DNA from: Gordionus sp. m RMFG-2023
Taxonomy: Eukaryota; Nematomorpha; Gordioida; Chordodea; Parachordodidae
Assembly (NCBI RefSeq): GCF_954871325.1
Contig: NC_088776.1
Location: forward strand, 44,472,569-44,536,568
Direction of reading: 5' to 3'
DNA length: 64,000 nt
Positions within the stretch are counted from its first letter, which is position 1. Every line of letters begins with the position of its first letter. Made by a program: the position numbers and the translations under genes. Below the pieces are notes generated by a model that did no database searches, had not been told where the DNA came from, and saw nothing but the letters and a program-made list of their open reading frames with translations. Below, piece after piece: positions 46,869-57,672 of this stretch.

Positions 46869-48300
46869 CTTTAGTTTTTTTCATAAAGTCTTTAATGCTT
46901 AAATTTTTAAATCGCAAAGTCACTTTATTTAAATAGTGATTTTAAACTCGGCTTACAATATTAAATTTGTTAATTTTCAATTAATAAATCTTTATATTTA
47001 TTTAATTAGGGTTATATAATAATTTAATTAATAAAAATCAATTAAACTTCAACTGTTAATGCTAAATTGATATTTAAACATTATGCATGGTATTGATATT
47101 TTATTTTTAACAAAGAATTTGATTGCAAGCTGACATAGTGAAAATATAATTTATATGTATTAAAATTAATCTAATCTAATAAAATTTAGATAGTCTTATT
47201 AATTTTTAAATAATAAAATTAAATCTATATATTACTTAATAGAATTATAATAAACAGGGGACAATCAAAAAAAGTTCTTTTTAGTTTAAGGGGATATTAA
47301 GGAACCATTAAAAAAAAATTTGTTTTGGCTTCAGGGGGCTATTCAATATCTTTAGTTTTTTCATAAAGTCTTAAATGCTTAAATTTTTAAATCGCAAAGT
47401 CACTTTATTTAAATAGTGATTTTAAACTCGGCTTACAATATTAAATTTGTTAATTTTCAATTAATAAATCTTTATATTTATTTAATTAGGGTATATAATA
47501 ATTTAATTAATAAAAATCAATTAAACTTCAACTGTTAATGCTAAATTGATATTCAAACATTATGCATGGTATTGATATTTTATTTTTAACAAAGAATTTG
47601 ATTGCAAGCTGACATAGTGAAAATATAATTTATATGTATTAAAATTAATCTAATCTAATAAAATTTAGATAGTCTTATTAATTTTTAAATAATAAAATTA
47701 AATCTATATATTACTTAATAGAATTATAATAAACAGGGGACAATCAAAAAAAGTTCTTTTTAGTTTAAGGGGATATTAAGGAACCATTAAAAAAAAATTT
47801 GTTTTGGCTTCAGGGGGCTATTCAATATCTTTAGTTTTTTCATAAAGTCTTAAATGCTTAAATTTTTAAATCGCAAAGTCACTTTATTTAAATAGTGATT
47901 TTAAACTCGGCTTACAATATTAAATTTGTTAATTTTCAATTAATAAATCTTTATATTTATTTAATTAGGGTATATAATAATTTAATTAATAAAAATCAAT
48001 TAAACTTCAACTGTTAATGCTAAATTGATATTCAAACATTATGCATGGTATTGATATTTTATTTTTAACAAAGAATTTGATTGCAAGCTGACATAGTGAA
48101 AATATAATTTATATGTATTAAAATTAATCTAATCTAATAAAATTTAGATAGTCTTATTAATTTTTAAATAATAAAATTAAATCTATATATTACTTAATAG
48201 AATTATAATAAACAGGGGACAATCAAAAAAAGTTCTTATTAGTTTAAGGGGATATTAAGGAACCATTAAAAAAAAATTTCTTTTGGCTTCAGGGGGCTAT
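46869..48300. repeat. 480-base unit in three tandem copies
   Basis: The units begin CTTTAGTTTTTTCATAAAGT at 46869, 47350 and 47829 (periods 481 and 479). Copies 2 and 3 are almost identical; copy 1 has a few differences. Each unit ends GGCTTCAGGGGGCTATTCAA, close to the element's terminal sequence. Copy 1 overlaps the apparent start of the hAT-C transposase (minus strand MKKTKDKSSNNLEDQKRGFN near 46888-46829), so the repeats carry the element's promoter side. Confidence 0.95.
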
Positions 48301-49669
48301 TCAAATTTTTCAGGGGGCTTTAGCCCCTGCGCCCCCCTCCCTAATGACGCCACGGCTTAGTAAGATTTATTGAAAATAGCGAGAGATAACCCTGTTGAAA
48401 TATTGATATACTTATATTGTACAGGAAATACAACTGGTCTCGATATTAAAAATAATATAATATCCAAACTTGGCACCATGAATCTACCCCTCGAATTTCT
48501 AGTTAGGCAAAACTATGATGGCGCCTCAAACATGAGTGGAAGAATCAATGTAGTGCAGGCTTTGATTAGCACGGAGGCGTCAAAGACAGCTTTTATTTGG
48601 TGCTATTGTCATCGATTAAATTTAATCATTGTTCAATCATGCCAATCAATTAAAGAACTCAGAAATGTTTTAGGAATATTAGATGAGATTTATATTTTAA
48701 TGGCGTTAAAAGATATGATAGGCCCATATCATGTACTGACAAAATAGCAACGATTTCTGCGCATCAAAAATACCACTCAGTAATATTATCTTATTTGTTT
48801 AGATTTAAAATGTTTATTTTATATTTATAGAAGCTGGCTATCATCATACAAAGCAATTGTAAATTTTTTCCTACTTTATGATGCCTTGAGGGGAGCTTTG
48901 ATAAAATTAGAGAATTCTGAAGATCTTGCCACTTCCACTATGGTTATTGCTATAGTCTTTAGAATAAAAAAATTTTATTTTATTTTATCGCTTTGTGTTT
49001 TGGATAAAATATTGCTAATAACAAGCTTGGCTTGTACAAAATTACAAATCATTTCGAAGGATATATGGTTTGCAATAAATCAAATTCAATTGTCAAAAGA
49101 TTGCCCGATTATGAGAAATATAATTTAAATTATTGCCTTTTATTATTTTTTAATCCTAATTGATAATAACACTGAATTTTTGTATGTTTTTTCAAAAGCA
49201 CAAGATTTTACTAAGGAGAGAAATCTACCTTTTCATTTTGAAAGTTCTAGAAAAGGAGAGGTATATACTTTCATCATTTTTATTGTAGCTTTAAAACCAT
49301 TGTTTTATGCTGCACTTGATTTTTGATTTGATTATTATGCAGTTCAATGAAAGATTTAATAAAATATTTAATGATGAATCAATGAATTTTTAAATCAAAC
49401 ATCATTTTTTACACCAAAGGGAATAGCGGAAAAGTCAATTGTTAAAGATGATATCGAGGATATATGTGAATTTTATCATTTAAATTCAAGTCATATTTTT
49501 GAAGAAATGTTGAAGTTTCGAAATATTCATAAGATGGCTAAAACCGGGGAGTAAATATTACTCGTGATCTAGAGGTTAAAGAATCTAAAGTAGATTCTGA
49601 GAATTGTGAATTTATTTAATTAAAATATTTATACTAATACATTCTTTGGTTCCATGTCAATTCAGCGAA

Positions 49670-49970
49670 ACTTTTATCGCGAAACACTTTTTCGCAAAAC
49701 TTTCATCGCGAATATCGTTTATCGCGAATGAATTTTATAGCGAAACTTTTAGCGCGAATCCACATTAGCGAAAACTTTTCTTCGAAAACATTATAGCGAA
49801 ACAAATATCGCGAATTTTTTATAGCGAAACCTTTAAAGCTAATACATTAGAGCAAAATTTTTATCGCGAATTAACGTGAAGATTTTATAGCGAAGTCAAT
49901 ATCGCGAAATATAAATCGCGAAGATAATATAGCGAAAACTATTTCGCGAAATATAACGCGGCCTATTATT
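49670..49970. repeat. Minisatellite of TATCGCGAA-type units
   Basis: About 15-20 units of 12-16 bases built on ATAGCGAAAC or ATCGCGAA. In GC/AT layout it resembles the arms of the foldback-like element at 31850, but with a different unit. No inverted partner is found to the right in the window. It follows directly on the broken 3' end of hAT-D. Confidence 0.85.
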
Positions 49971-50499
49971 TATTTTTTATTTTTATTAAAATAAATTATT
50001 TTATTTATATTTAATGTTAATATTTTATTTATCAACAAATAAACATATTATATGATATATATTTTTTATTTACATTATTATATTATGAAATGAAAAATGG
50101 ATTTCTTTTATTTGGATGTTTTTTTAATAAAAAAAATGATATGCTACTATTGTAATATTATTTTTGTTACAATTTATTAGTTAGTTTCACACGTCAAAAG
50201 TTTTAAGCAAAAATTAATTTTTGAAGTTCAAAAAGATTTTTAACATATTTTAAACATATTTTGATAAAAATTTTAATATTTTTTGAGGAATTCTTTTGTG
50301 AATTTTATAATAAATAAACAATCTTTTAGGTGAAATCTTTTATATTTTTTTTTTATCATTTTTGTAAAATTATCTATTTTTTTAAGTATATTAAAAGAGG
50401 TGGGTTTTCTAAATAATATTTTTAAAAATATTTTTATTTTACTTATTTATGTATATGATCTTTTTAAGGATAATAATTTAATCTGACAATTTTTATATT

Positions 50500-51535
50500 A
50501 GTTATTGAAGGTGTTCCTTGGAAAAATGACAATCATCATAATCGGTATTTTTAAACATATTAGATTTATTTTACGGTAAAATATGTATTTTTAACATGTT
50601 AAATTTAAATTTTTATTAAGATGCACCATATAAATGTGACAATTATCATAATAATCGTTATTTTTAAAATTTTTTAAATTTTTTTGACGTAAATCGGTTA
50701 AAATAAGTATTGTTAACATGTATTAATAAAACTTCAGTGAAGATGTACCCTAGATAAGTGACAATTTATTTTAAATTTTTTGATGCAAATGGGTAAAAAT
50801 ATAGATTGTAAACTTGTTAAATTAAAAATTCATGAAGATGTACCACAGAAAAGTGACAATTGTAATAATCGTTATTTTTAAACTTTTTTGACGTATATGG
50901 GCCAAAATAAGTATTGATAACATGTTTAAATAAAACTTCAGTGAAGATGTACCCAAGATAAGTGACAATTGTCATAATCATTTTTAAAGTTTTTTGAATT
51001 TTTTTGACGAAAATGGGCAAAAAAAAAATTACTAACATGTTTAAATAAAACTTCAGTGAAGGTGTAACAAATATAAGTGACAATTGTCATAGTCGTTATT
51101 TTTAAAGTTTTTTAATTTTTTTTTGAAGCAAATGAGCAAAAATAGAAAATGCTAACGTGTTAAAATAAAATATCAATGAAGATGTACCATAGATAAGTGA
51201 CAATGGTCATAATCCTTGTTTTTGAAGTTTTTTGAAATTTTTTGATACAAAAGGGTAAAAATATAGATTGTAAAAATGTCAAATTAAAATTTCATGAAGA
51301 TGTACCATATAAAAGTGACAATTGTCATAATCGTTATTTTTAAAAGTTTTTAATTTTTTTTGAAGCAAATGGGCTAAAATATAAATTTCTAACATGTTAA
51401 AATAATATTTCAGTGAAGATGTACCCTAGATAAGTGACAATAGTCATAATCGTTATTTTTAAAGTTTTTGAATTGTTTGACGCAATTGGACAAAAATATA
51501 AATTGTTAACATGTTAAAATAAAATTTCAGTCCAA
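50500..51535. repeat. Satellite-like array, about 9 units of 95-120 bases
   Basis: Units start GAAGATGTACC and contain AAGTGACAATTGTCATAATC, then GTTATTTTTAAAG, TTTTTTGACGCAAATGGGC and AACATGTT. The clearest starts are near 50738, 50834, 50942, 51057, 51177, 51294 and 51414. Units differ by substitutions and small indels, so the array is not very recent. Confidence 0.9.
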
Positions 51536-53492
51536 ACAAAAAAAACAAATCGATATTTTCATTCACATAATCGTTGTTTCTTTTATCCTGCTTAAAATTT
51601 GATAAAAATATGCAAAGTGATTATTAAAGATAGTTGTAACCTATGTTAAAGTTAAATTCTAAACTTTTAAGATATGGATTCACAATCTTAGTCCTTTAAT
51701 TAATAAATTTTAATTCTACATTATAAAAATGTATAACCTTGCATTCACAGTAAGCAAATATTTTTGTATACTCGTGGCAAAATAGTGCTGAGTCTGAATT
51801 CAGGGAAGATTATTTATTTATTTGCTATAAAAATTGTAGTGAGAAAAAATAAAATAAATTTAACTTAATTTAATAATAAATTTAATAACTAATATTAAAA
51901 AATTATTAAATATACTAAGCATAATTAGGAGGATAATATTATTTGAACTAGATTAATTATATTAAGGGCGTAACGTGTAAAAGCTTATTTATTAATTTTT
52001 TCATAACCAGATTTATAATCCTCAATAAAGTGTTTTATTTACGGACATCTATAATTACGCTTAATTTTTATATCATAGGTATTTTATGAGTTTTCACGAC
52101 ATATTTATTTCTTTTATATTTACACTTTAACCTGAATTTCAATTCTTCTGTAATAGTTCTGTTCTTCCAGACCCCTATACCCCGGGACTCATTAGTCCCT
52201 GTTATATATTGAGTAGAATCTTTGTAGCCTCAAATAATAATTTCATCTTCATACATATCTTTATTCATCGATAGCTCCCTTTAATTTGGGAAACTCTTTC
52301 TGCTATCTTTATACGTTAAGAAAAACAAAGAATATACCAGTGGCGAAGCATGAAGTACTACAAGGGAATCAATTGACTTTTTATTTAACTAAGCTATACA
52401 AAATATTAAGATTTATAAATTATCGGAACTCTCCTTTGTTTTTGAATAAAATTCTCAAGAATTAAATTTGTTAAATTTTAAACTTTTTAATAATTTTTTT
52501 CTATAAGATAGATTGAATTTTGAAAAAAATTCTATTTTTTATTAATATTAAAATCCCGGCTTTATGTGTGGTTGTTGAAGCCAAAGTTAGGTTGTAAAGT
52601 TTTGATTTTTTTTTCTTTATAAAGATATTTGTGATAAATTTTAAAGAAAAGAAAAAGTAAAAATAATATAAAAAATTTTCTCTTACTTTTTAAAAAATAC
52701 GCATCTTTTATATGCTTCTCTAACGCTTATTTTTTTCAATCTAAAATTTACATAAAATATGCCCATGATTTTTTTATTATCTATTTAAAAAAATAGGCAA
52801 TGTTATATTTGGTTTCCAATGTTTATTTTTTTTAAACATAATAAAAAAATTACATGAAAAAATATCATAGAAGCAGGATTATTTTATTTATTTATTTAAA
52901 AATTAACCAATATTAAATTTTTTTCCTGAATGCATATGTGATTTAACATAGTAAAATAAATAATAAAAGTAAAACTAGTGAATGAAATAAATATTTCAGA
53001 TTTAAAATTGAAGAATATAGCCCAGCAAGTTTATATCCATCTAAAATGGTATTCTTCAAATTTCAATCTTAAACCTGGTCTAAAAAATAACAATAAAATT
53101 TGAAGATCCTGAAACAGGCCTATATCAATTTATGAATTATTCTTGCTAAAAAGCTTTCTCAAAAAATAGAATCTACCTTAATTTAATTCAAGAATTATAA
53201 AAGAGATGAGAATTCTTTTGAAGGAGTCTAAATCATATGTCGCATCTGTTTAAAAATTGGTCAAAACTGGCAATATGTTTATTCATCTAAATTTTATATC
53301 TTTTAAATATAAACTAGCCCTACTCTATATCTTTCAAACCTTTTATCTTTTATTAATAATTTCGTCCAAGAAGGATTTCAGAAATATTTTTGGGGTGCTT
53401 TCAGTTAATTTACCGCGTCAGACGGGCTGTTGACTCTTTGTGATTATACACTACCTGAAAAATACCATTTTTAAAAATAAATACATCATAAT
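51536..53492. other. AT-rich region, no gene recognised
   Basis: A possible hAT end, CAGTGGCGAAGCATGAAG, is at 52342, and a GC-richer stretch at 52160-52330 shows broken coding-like words on the minus strand. The rest is AT-rich without coding signal. Confidence 0.4.
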
Positions 53493-53508
53493 TAATTTAA
53501 TAAATTTC

Positions 53509-53600
53509 GCCGGGGTGGCCTAATGGGTAAGATGTAGGCTTGGAAACACGAGTATGAACAAGGACGCGGGTTCAATCCTAGTAAGAACCATATGACTGAT
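53509..53600 (+). other. tRNA-like head of the LINE
   Basis: GGGGTGGCCTAATGGGTAAG resembles a tRNA A box (TRGYNNANNGG form) and GCGGGTTCAATCCTAG contains a B box (GGTTCAATCC). They lie about 45 bases apart. This looks like an internal RNA polymerase III-type promoter or a captured SINE head. It is not a functional tRNA because no proper stems are evident. Confidence 0.6.
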
Positions 53601-53705
53601 GTGTAAAGACATATGGTATGATGAATTTCGGAGCTTAGAGATGACACTCCGATCACCGACAGGCCTGGACAGCCGGGTGCTAAGGATACCTGTCTAATAA
53701 ACAAA

Positions 53706-54410
53706 ATGAAGGACACAAATGAAAATATGAATATGAAAGCTAGGGCGTTCCCTCCATGCGACGCGCAGGGTGTAGACCTCCATCCTGTGAAAAATAAAGT
53801 AAAGGTCAAAGCAAAGAAGACAAGACTAGCAAGTTTGAATATTGGGACGCTTAAAGGTAAGACGAGAGAATTGGCATCAATGTTGAACAAGAGAAAAGTT
53901 GATATAGCGTGCATACAAGAGACGAAATGGAAAGGACAGAAAACTTTGATGATTGGAGATGGGTATAAATTGTACTATAATGGACTTGTTAGCAATAGGA
54001 ACGGTGTCGGCATCATCCTCAGTCAAGATCTAACCTCTTCAGTAGTAGAAGTCAACAGGATCTCTGATAGACTAATGAAGATAAAACTCTGCATTGGTCA
54101 ATCAATACTACACATCCTATCAGTATATGCTCCTCAAACGGGTTGCAAGGAAGAAGAGAAAGATGACTTTAGAGCTATCCTTGATGAAGCTGTAATGGAA
54201 ATCCCTAAGGATGATCTAGTCATAATTGGTGGTGACTTAAATGCGCATGTGGGGAAAGCAAGAGATAGCTACAAAAGGCATCATGGTGGTTTTGGATACG
54301 GAGAAAGAAATGATGAAGGAGAGCACGTACTGAAATTTGCGCAAGCCTTCGACCTTGCCTTAACCAACACCTACTATAGGAAAAAAGACAGTCATTTAAT
54401 AACATATGAA
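53706..54410 (+). pseudogene. LINE apurinic-type endonuclease domain
   Basis: From MKDTNENMN, the domain shows TRLASLNIGTLKGKTRELAS, VDIACIQETKWKGQKTLMIG (catalytic E in QETKW), SNRNGVGIILSQDL, IIGGDLNAHVGKARDSYKRH (GDLN metal site) and SHLITYESGTRK. These are the exonuclease-endonuclease-phosphatase motifs of RTE-type LINEs, called 'craniofacial development protein 2-like' in animal genomes. A frameshift near 54415 breaks it before the final catalytic block. Confidence 0.92.
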
Positions 54411-56559
54411 AGTGGTACTAGGAAAACACAGCATGCTAATCTCTCGCAGAAGATTAAAAGATGTAATAGACTGCAAAGTCATCCCAGGAGAATATATCGT
54501 CGCGCAACACAAGCTACTAATCATGGATTTACAAATCTCAAATAAATCCACTCAAAATAAGATAAAACTGGAATCATGCATCAAATGGGGCAAATTAAAA
54601 ACAATGACAGATGCCTTTGCAATCAATGCAAACATTGAAACAATAAATTGCTCACAAGTCAGTGAAAAAATCTGGATAGACCATTCATATATATTAATAG
54701 ACACTGCAAAATCGACGCTAGGCTTGACAAGAGGAGGCAACAAATCACACAAAGAACTATGGTGGTGGAATCAAGAGGTACAAACCACTATACAGGAGAA
54801 AAAGGCCCTTTATAAAATATGGTACAAATCCAAAAATGCAGATGACAAGTCAAGATACAAAAAATCCAAGAGATTAACTACAAAGGCGGTGGCTAGGGCC
54901 AAATCTATGGCATACGATGACATGTACGAAGATCTACATACCAAAGAAGGTCAAAAAATATACAGATTAGCCAAACAGCGAGAAAAGAACTCTAGGGATA
55001 TAAACGGAGCTCCGAAAGTAATCAAAAATAAAGATGGGTAATTGATAATAAAGGAAAAAGAAATAATGAATAGATGGAAAGAATATTTTCAGGAGCTTCT
55101 CAACTTTAATTCCCACATATTGCATCTCGATGAACACTCCCCTTGTCAAAACCTTGTACAACCTATAACAGAACAAGAAATAATCACATGCCTCAAGCAT
55201 ATGAAAAACAACAAAGCTAGGGGTCCAGACGATAGAAAGCCTTAAAGTACTAGGAGATGATGGAATACATCTCCTCACAAATCTGTACAATAAAATACTT
55301 GGAAATGAAGAGGTTCCCCAAAAATGGAGGCAGAGCTATCTAGTTCCTATCTTCAAAAATAAAGGGGAACAATTGTCAAAATTACAGGGGCATAAAACTA
55401 ATGTCACACTGTCTAAAACTATACGGAAAAATAATAGAAAAAAGATTAAGAGATATAATCGAAATAGGAGAGATACAGTTTGGCTTTATGCCTGGAAGAT
55501 CAACAACCGATGCTATCCATGCAATTAGGCAAATGAGTGAAAAATACAGGGAAAAGAACAAAAAGTTACACATGGTCTTTCTCGATCTAGAAAAGGCCTT
55601 CGATAGAATCCCAAGAAAACTTATCTGGTGGGCGCTACGCCACAAAAAAGAAAGTTCCAGAATATATAAGAATAATACAGGATATGTATATGGAACATAC
55701 AACAATGGTCCGTAGCACAACAGGTACTTCAGCAGGCTTCACAATAGCCGAAGGTGTTCATCAAGGGTCGGCTCTCAGCCCACTTCTCTTCATTACAGTA
55801 ATAGATGTATTAGCACAGTCTATACCTCAAACAGTCCCGTGGAATATGATATTTGCAGATGATATTGTGATACTTGCCGAATCCAAGGATGAAATGAAAG
55901 AAAGGTTAGTGAATTGGATAAATATCCTAGAAACGCACGGATTAAAAGTAAATAGAGAAAAGACGGAGTATATGGTGTTAGGAGGAGATGAAACGGAGAG
56001 TATTGATATAAATGATTAGCAGATATCCGCAATTGAAAGCTGCAAATATTTGGGCTCCACTATACAAACAAACGGCACAATAGAAAAAGAGATAAAGAAT
56101 AAGATTAATCAAGGGTGGTTAAAGCGGAGAGCTTTATCTGGAGTGCTATTTGACAAAAGAATCCCACACAAATTAAAGGGAAAAATCTACAGTTCCATAG
56201 TACAACCAACTATTCTATATAGTTCGGAAACATGGCCAACCAAAGAATCAGACGAGAGAAGTCTACAAACTATGGAGATGAGAATGCTGAGGATGATTGC
56301 TGGGGTAACAAGAAAGGATAAGGTGCGCAGTACAAGAATACTAAATAGTTTAAAGGTAGTGCCCATTAAGACTAAGTTAATGGTAAACAGACTTAGGTGG
56401 TATGGGCACACAATGAGAAGGCCTATGAACTACATAGGAAATAAAGTTGAAAGTTTGGAAGTGATGGGCAAACGTAAAAGAGGAAGGCCAAAACTTCAAT
56501 GGGGCCATAAAGTTAGAGCCAATATAAAGAAGTATAAAATAGATAAAGAGATTGTATGA
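54406..56559 (+). pseudogene. LINE reverse transcriptase, broken
   Basis: Pieces in order: 54406-55041 (RRRLKDVIDCKVIPGEYIVA), 55042-55245 (CLKHMKNNKARGPD), 55401-55715 (QFGFMPGRSTTDAIHAIRQM, VFLDLEKAFDRIPRKLIWWA), 55684-56019 (EGVHQGSALSPLLF, FADDIVILAES) and 56050-56559 (ESCKYLGS-like start, LYSSETWPTKES, RWYGHTMRRP, GKRKRGRPKLQW). The catalytic FADD is intact. Stops at 55039-55041, 55243-55245 and 56017-56019 and at least two frameshifts disable it. Confidence 0.92.
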
Positions 56560-56649
56560 ATAACATAAAGTGGAGAGAGATGTTGAAGGAGCTTACCACC
56601 AGAAAAGGTGAAAGCTAAAGAGAAAAAAAAAAAAATAATTTAATAAATT

Positions 56650-57672
56650 AAAAATATAATTTCAAGTAAAAATAGTGCGCGGCTACTGCAAGATTATGTA
56701 CAATATTATTAACAAATTTTATATTTTCAGGATTAAATTTGATAAATTGATGCGAATATCGTAAATGAATGCCTGCCTATTCAATGTTGGTTCATTTTAA
56801 GTAATGTTTTTATAGACAATATCTTTATATTTGACATATGTCATTTATGTAAAATCTTACATAATTACCGTGTTTTTTATGATAAATATTTATGCATACA
56901 TTTTTATCCTATTAAAAAAATGCTTATGATTTTTCATATATATTCTTAGTTAGGTATTGTAATCACATATTTAAGTTATTATCCTAATTGGTTTAAAAAA
57001 ACCACCTAAGTTATGTCTTGAATTCTTTTAAATTTTTTTTTTATAAAATTTATAAGGATGTCTTATCCTTTCCAGTATAAATAAATATATTAAATCTATG
57101 TATTTGCACAATTGTAAAATCTTTATAACATAAATATATAAATGAAAAATTTTACAAATAAGCAATTTTATTTATATTAATTCTATGTATTTGCACAATT
57201 GTAAAATCTTTAAAACATAAATATATAAATGAAAAATTTTACAAATAAATAATTTTATTTATTTTAAACTAAGGTTTTAAGAAGTTGAAATATAAATAAT
57301 ATAAGGAGCTCTTAAATGATATTAAAAAAATATTTTTTCTTTTCTTTATAAGTACTAATAAATGTTTTAGCAAAACTTAAGAGGGTAAAATAAATAAAAC
57401 AATGATAATTTTTATTTCCCTCTCTTTGAATACCAAAGCTATGAAGTTAATAGAATGCAATCAGAAGTTATAGTTTTAAATTAGCCTTATTAATTAAATT
57501 TATTCATGTCTATTATGAAAATTAAAATTTTCTAAAAATGTAATATATATCTTTTCATTATTATTTTAATAAAAAATATAGAAAAGGTGGCTCCTATTTT
57601 TCACCCAGAATATTATAATATGGTGTTTATTTTTGAAATATTGAAACCTAAAACTATATTATATATCGATAA
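56650..57672. other. AT-rich intergenic region with 86-base tandem duplication
   Basis: 57096-57181 and 57182-57262 both read TCTATGTATTTGCACAATTG, AAATCTTTATAACATAAATA (one change) and AAATGAAAAATTTTACAAAT. The remainder, leading up to the 57673 gene, is AT-rich; no promoter motif can be picked with confidence. Confidence 0.7.

Larger units (their letters stand above)
41349..48355 (-). mobile_element. hAT element (hAT-C) inserted in hAT-D
   Basis: The left end CAGGGGCGTCGCTAG and right end CTAATGACGCCACGG are inverted (about 12 of 15). The flanks CTTAGAAA (41341-41348) and CTTAGTAA (48356-48363) match at 7 of 8, and hAT-D coding sequence lies on both sides. It contains a minus-strand TTF/DUF4371 transposase, tandem exon duplications, three copies of a 480-base repeat and an inverted piece of its own gene. 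Confidence 0.88.
41000..49565 (+). pseudogene. DUF4371-type hAT transposase (hAT-D), split by hAT-C
   Basis: The 5' part (about 41000-41348) is badly broken, for example ETMKNMIIKIIQKEIEFNRC. After the 7-kb insertion the frame resumes at 48364 with RFIE and 48370-48747 has TGNTTGLDIKNNIISKLGTM, FLVRQNYDGASNMSGRINVV and WCYCHRLNLIIVQSCQSIKE. These are diagnostic of the ZMYM1-like/DUF4371 group (GQGYDGAxNMSG, CxxHxLNLxVxxxC). Weaker fragments run to about 49560 (KDDIEDICEFYHLNSSHIFE). The dimerisation end is missing. Confidence 0.82.
53507..56635 (+). mobile_element. RTE-like LINE, near full length, 14-bp TSD
   Basis: TAATTTAATAAATT at 53493-53506 is repeated at 56636-56649 right after an A-rich tail. 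The 3.1-kb length fits RTE. The order is tRNA-like head, endonuclease and reverse transcriptase on the plus strand. Stops and frameshifts show it is no longer active. Confidence 0.92.

Noticed and set aside
46869-48300. CRISPR-like or phage-like repeat array
   Set aside because: The units are 480 bases with no spacers and lie in a eukaryotic transposon.
53509-53600. Functional tRNA gene
   Set aside because: A and B boxes are present, but acceptor and anticodon stems do not form and it is joined to a LINE with shared target duplication.
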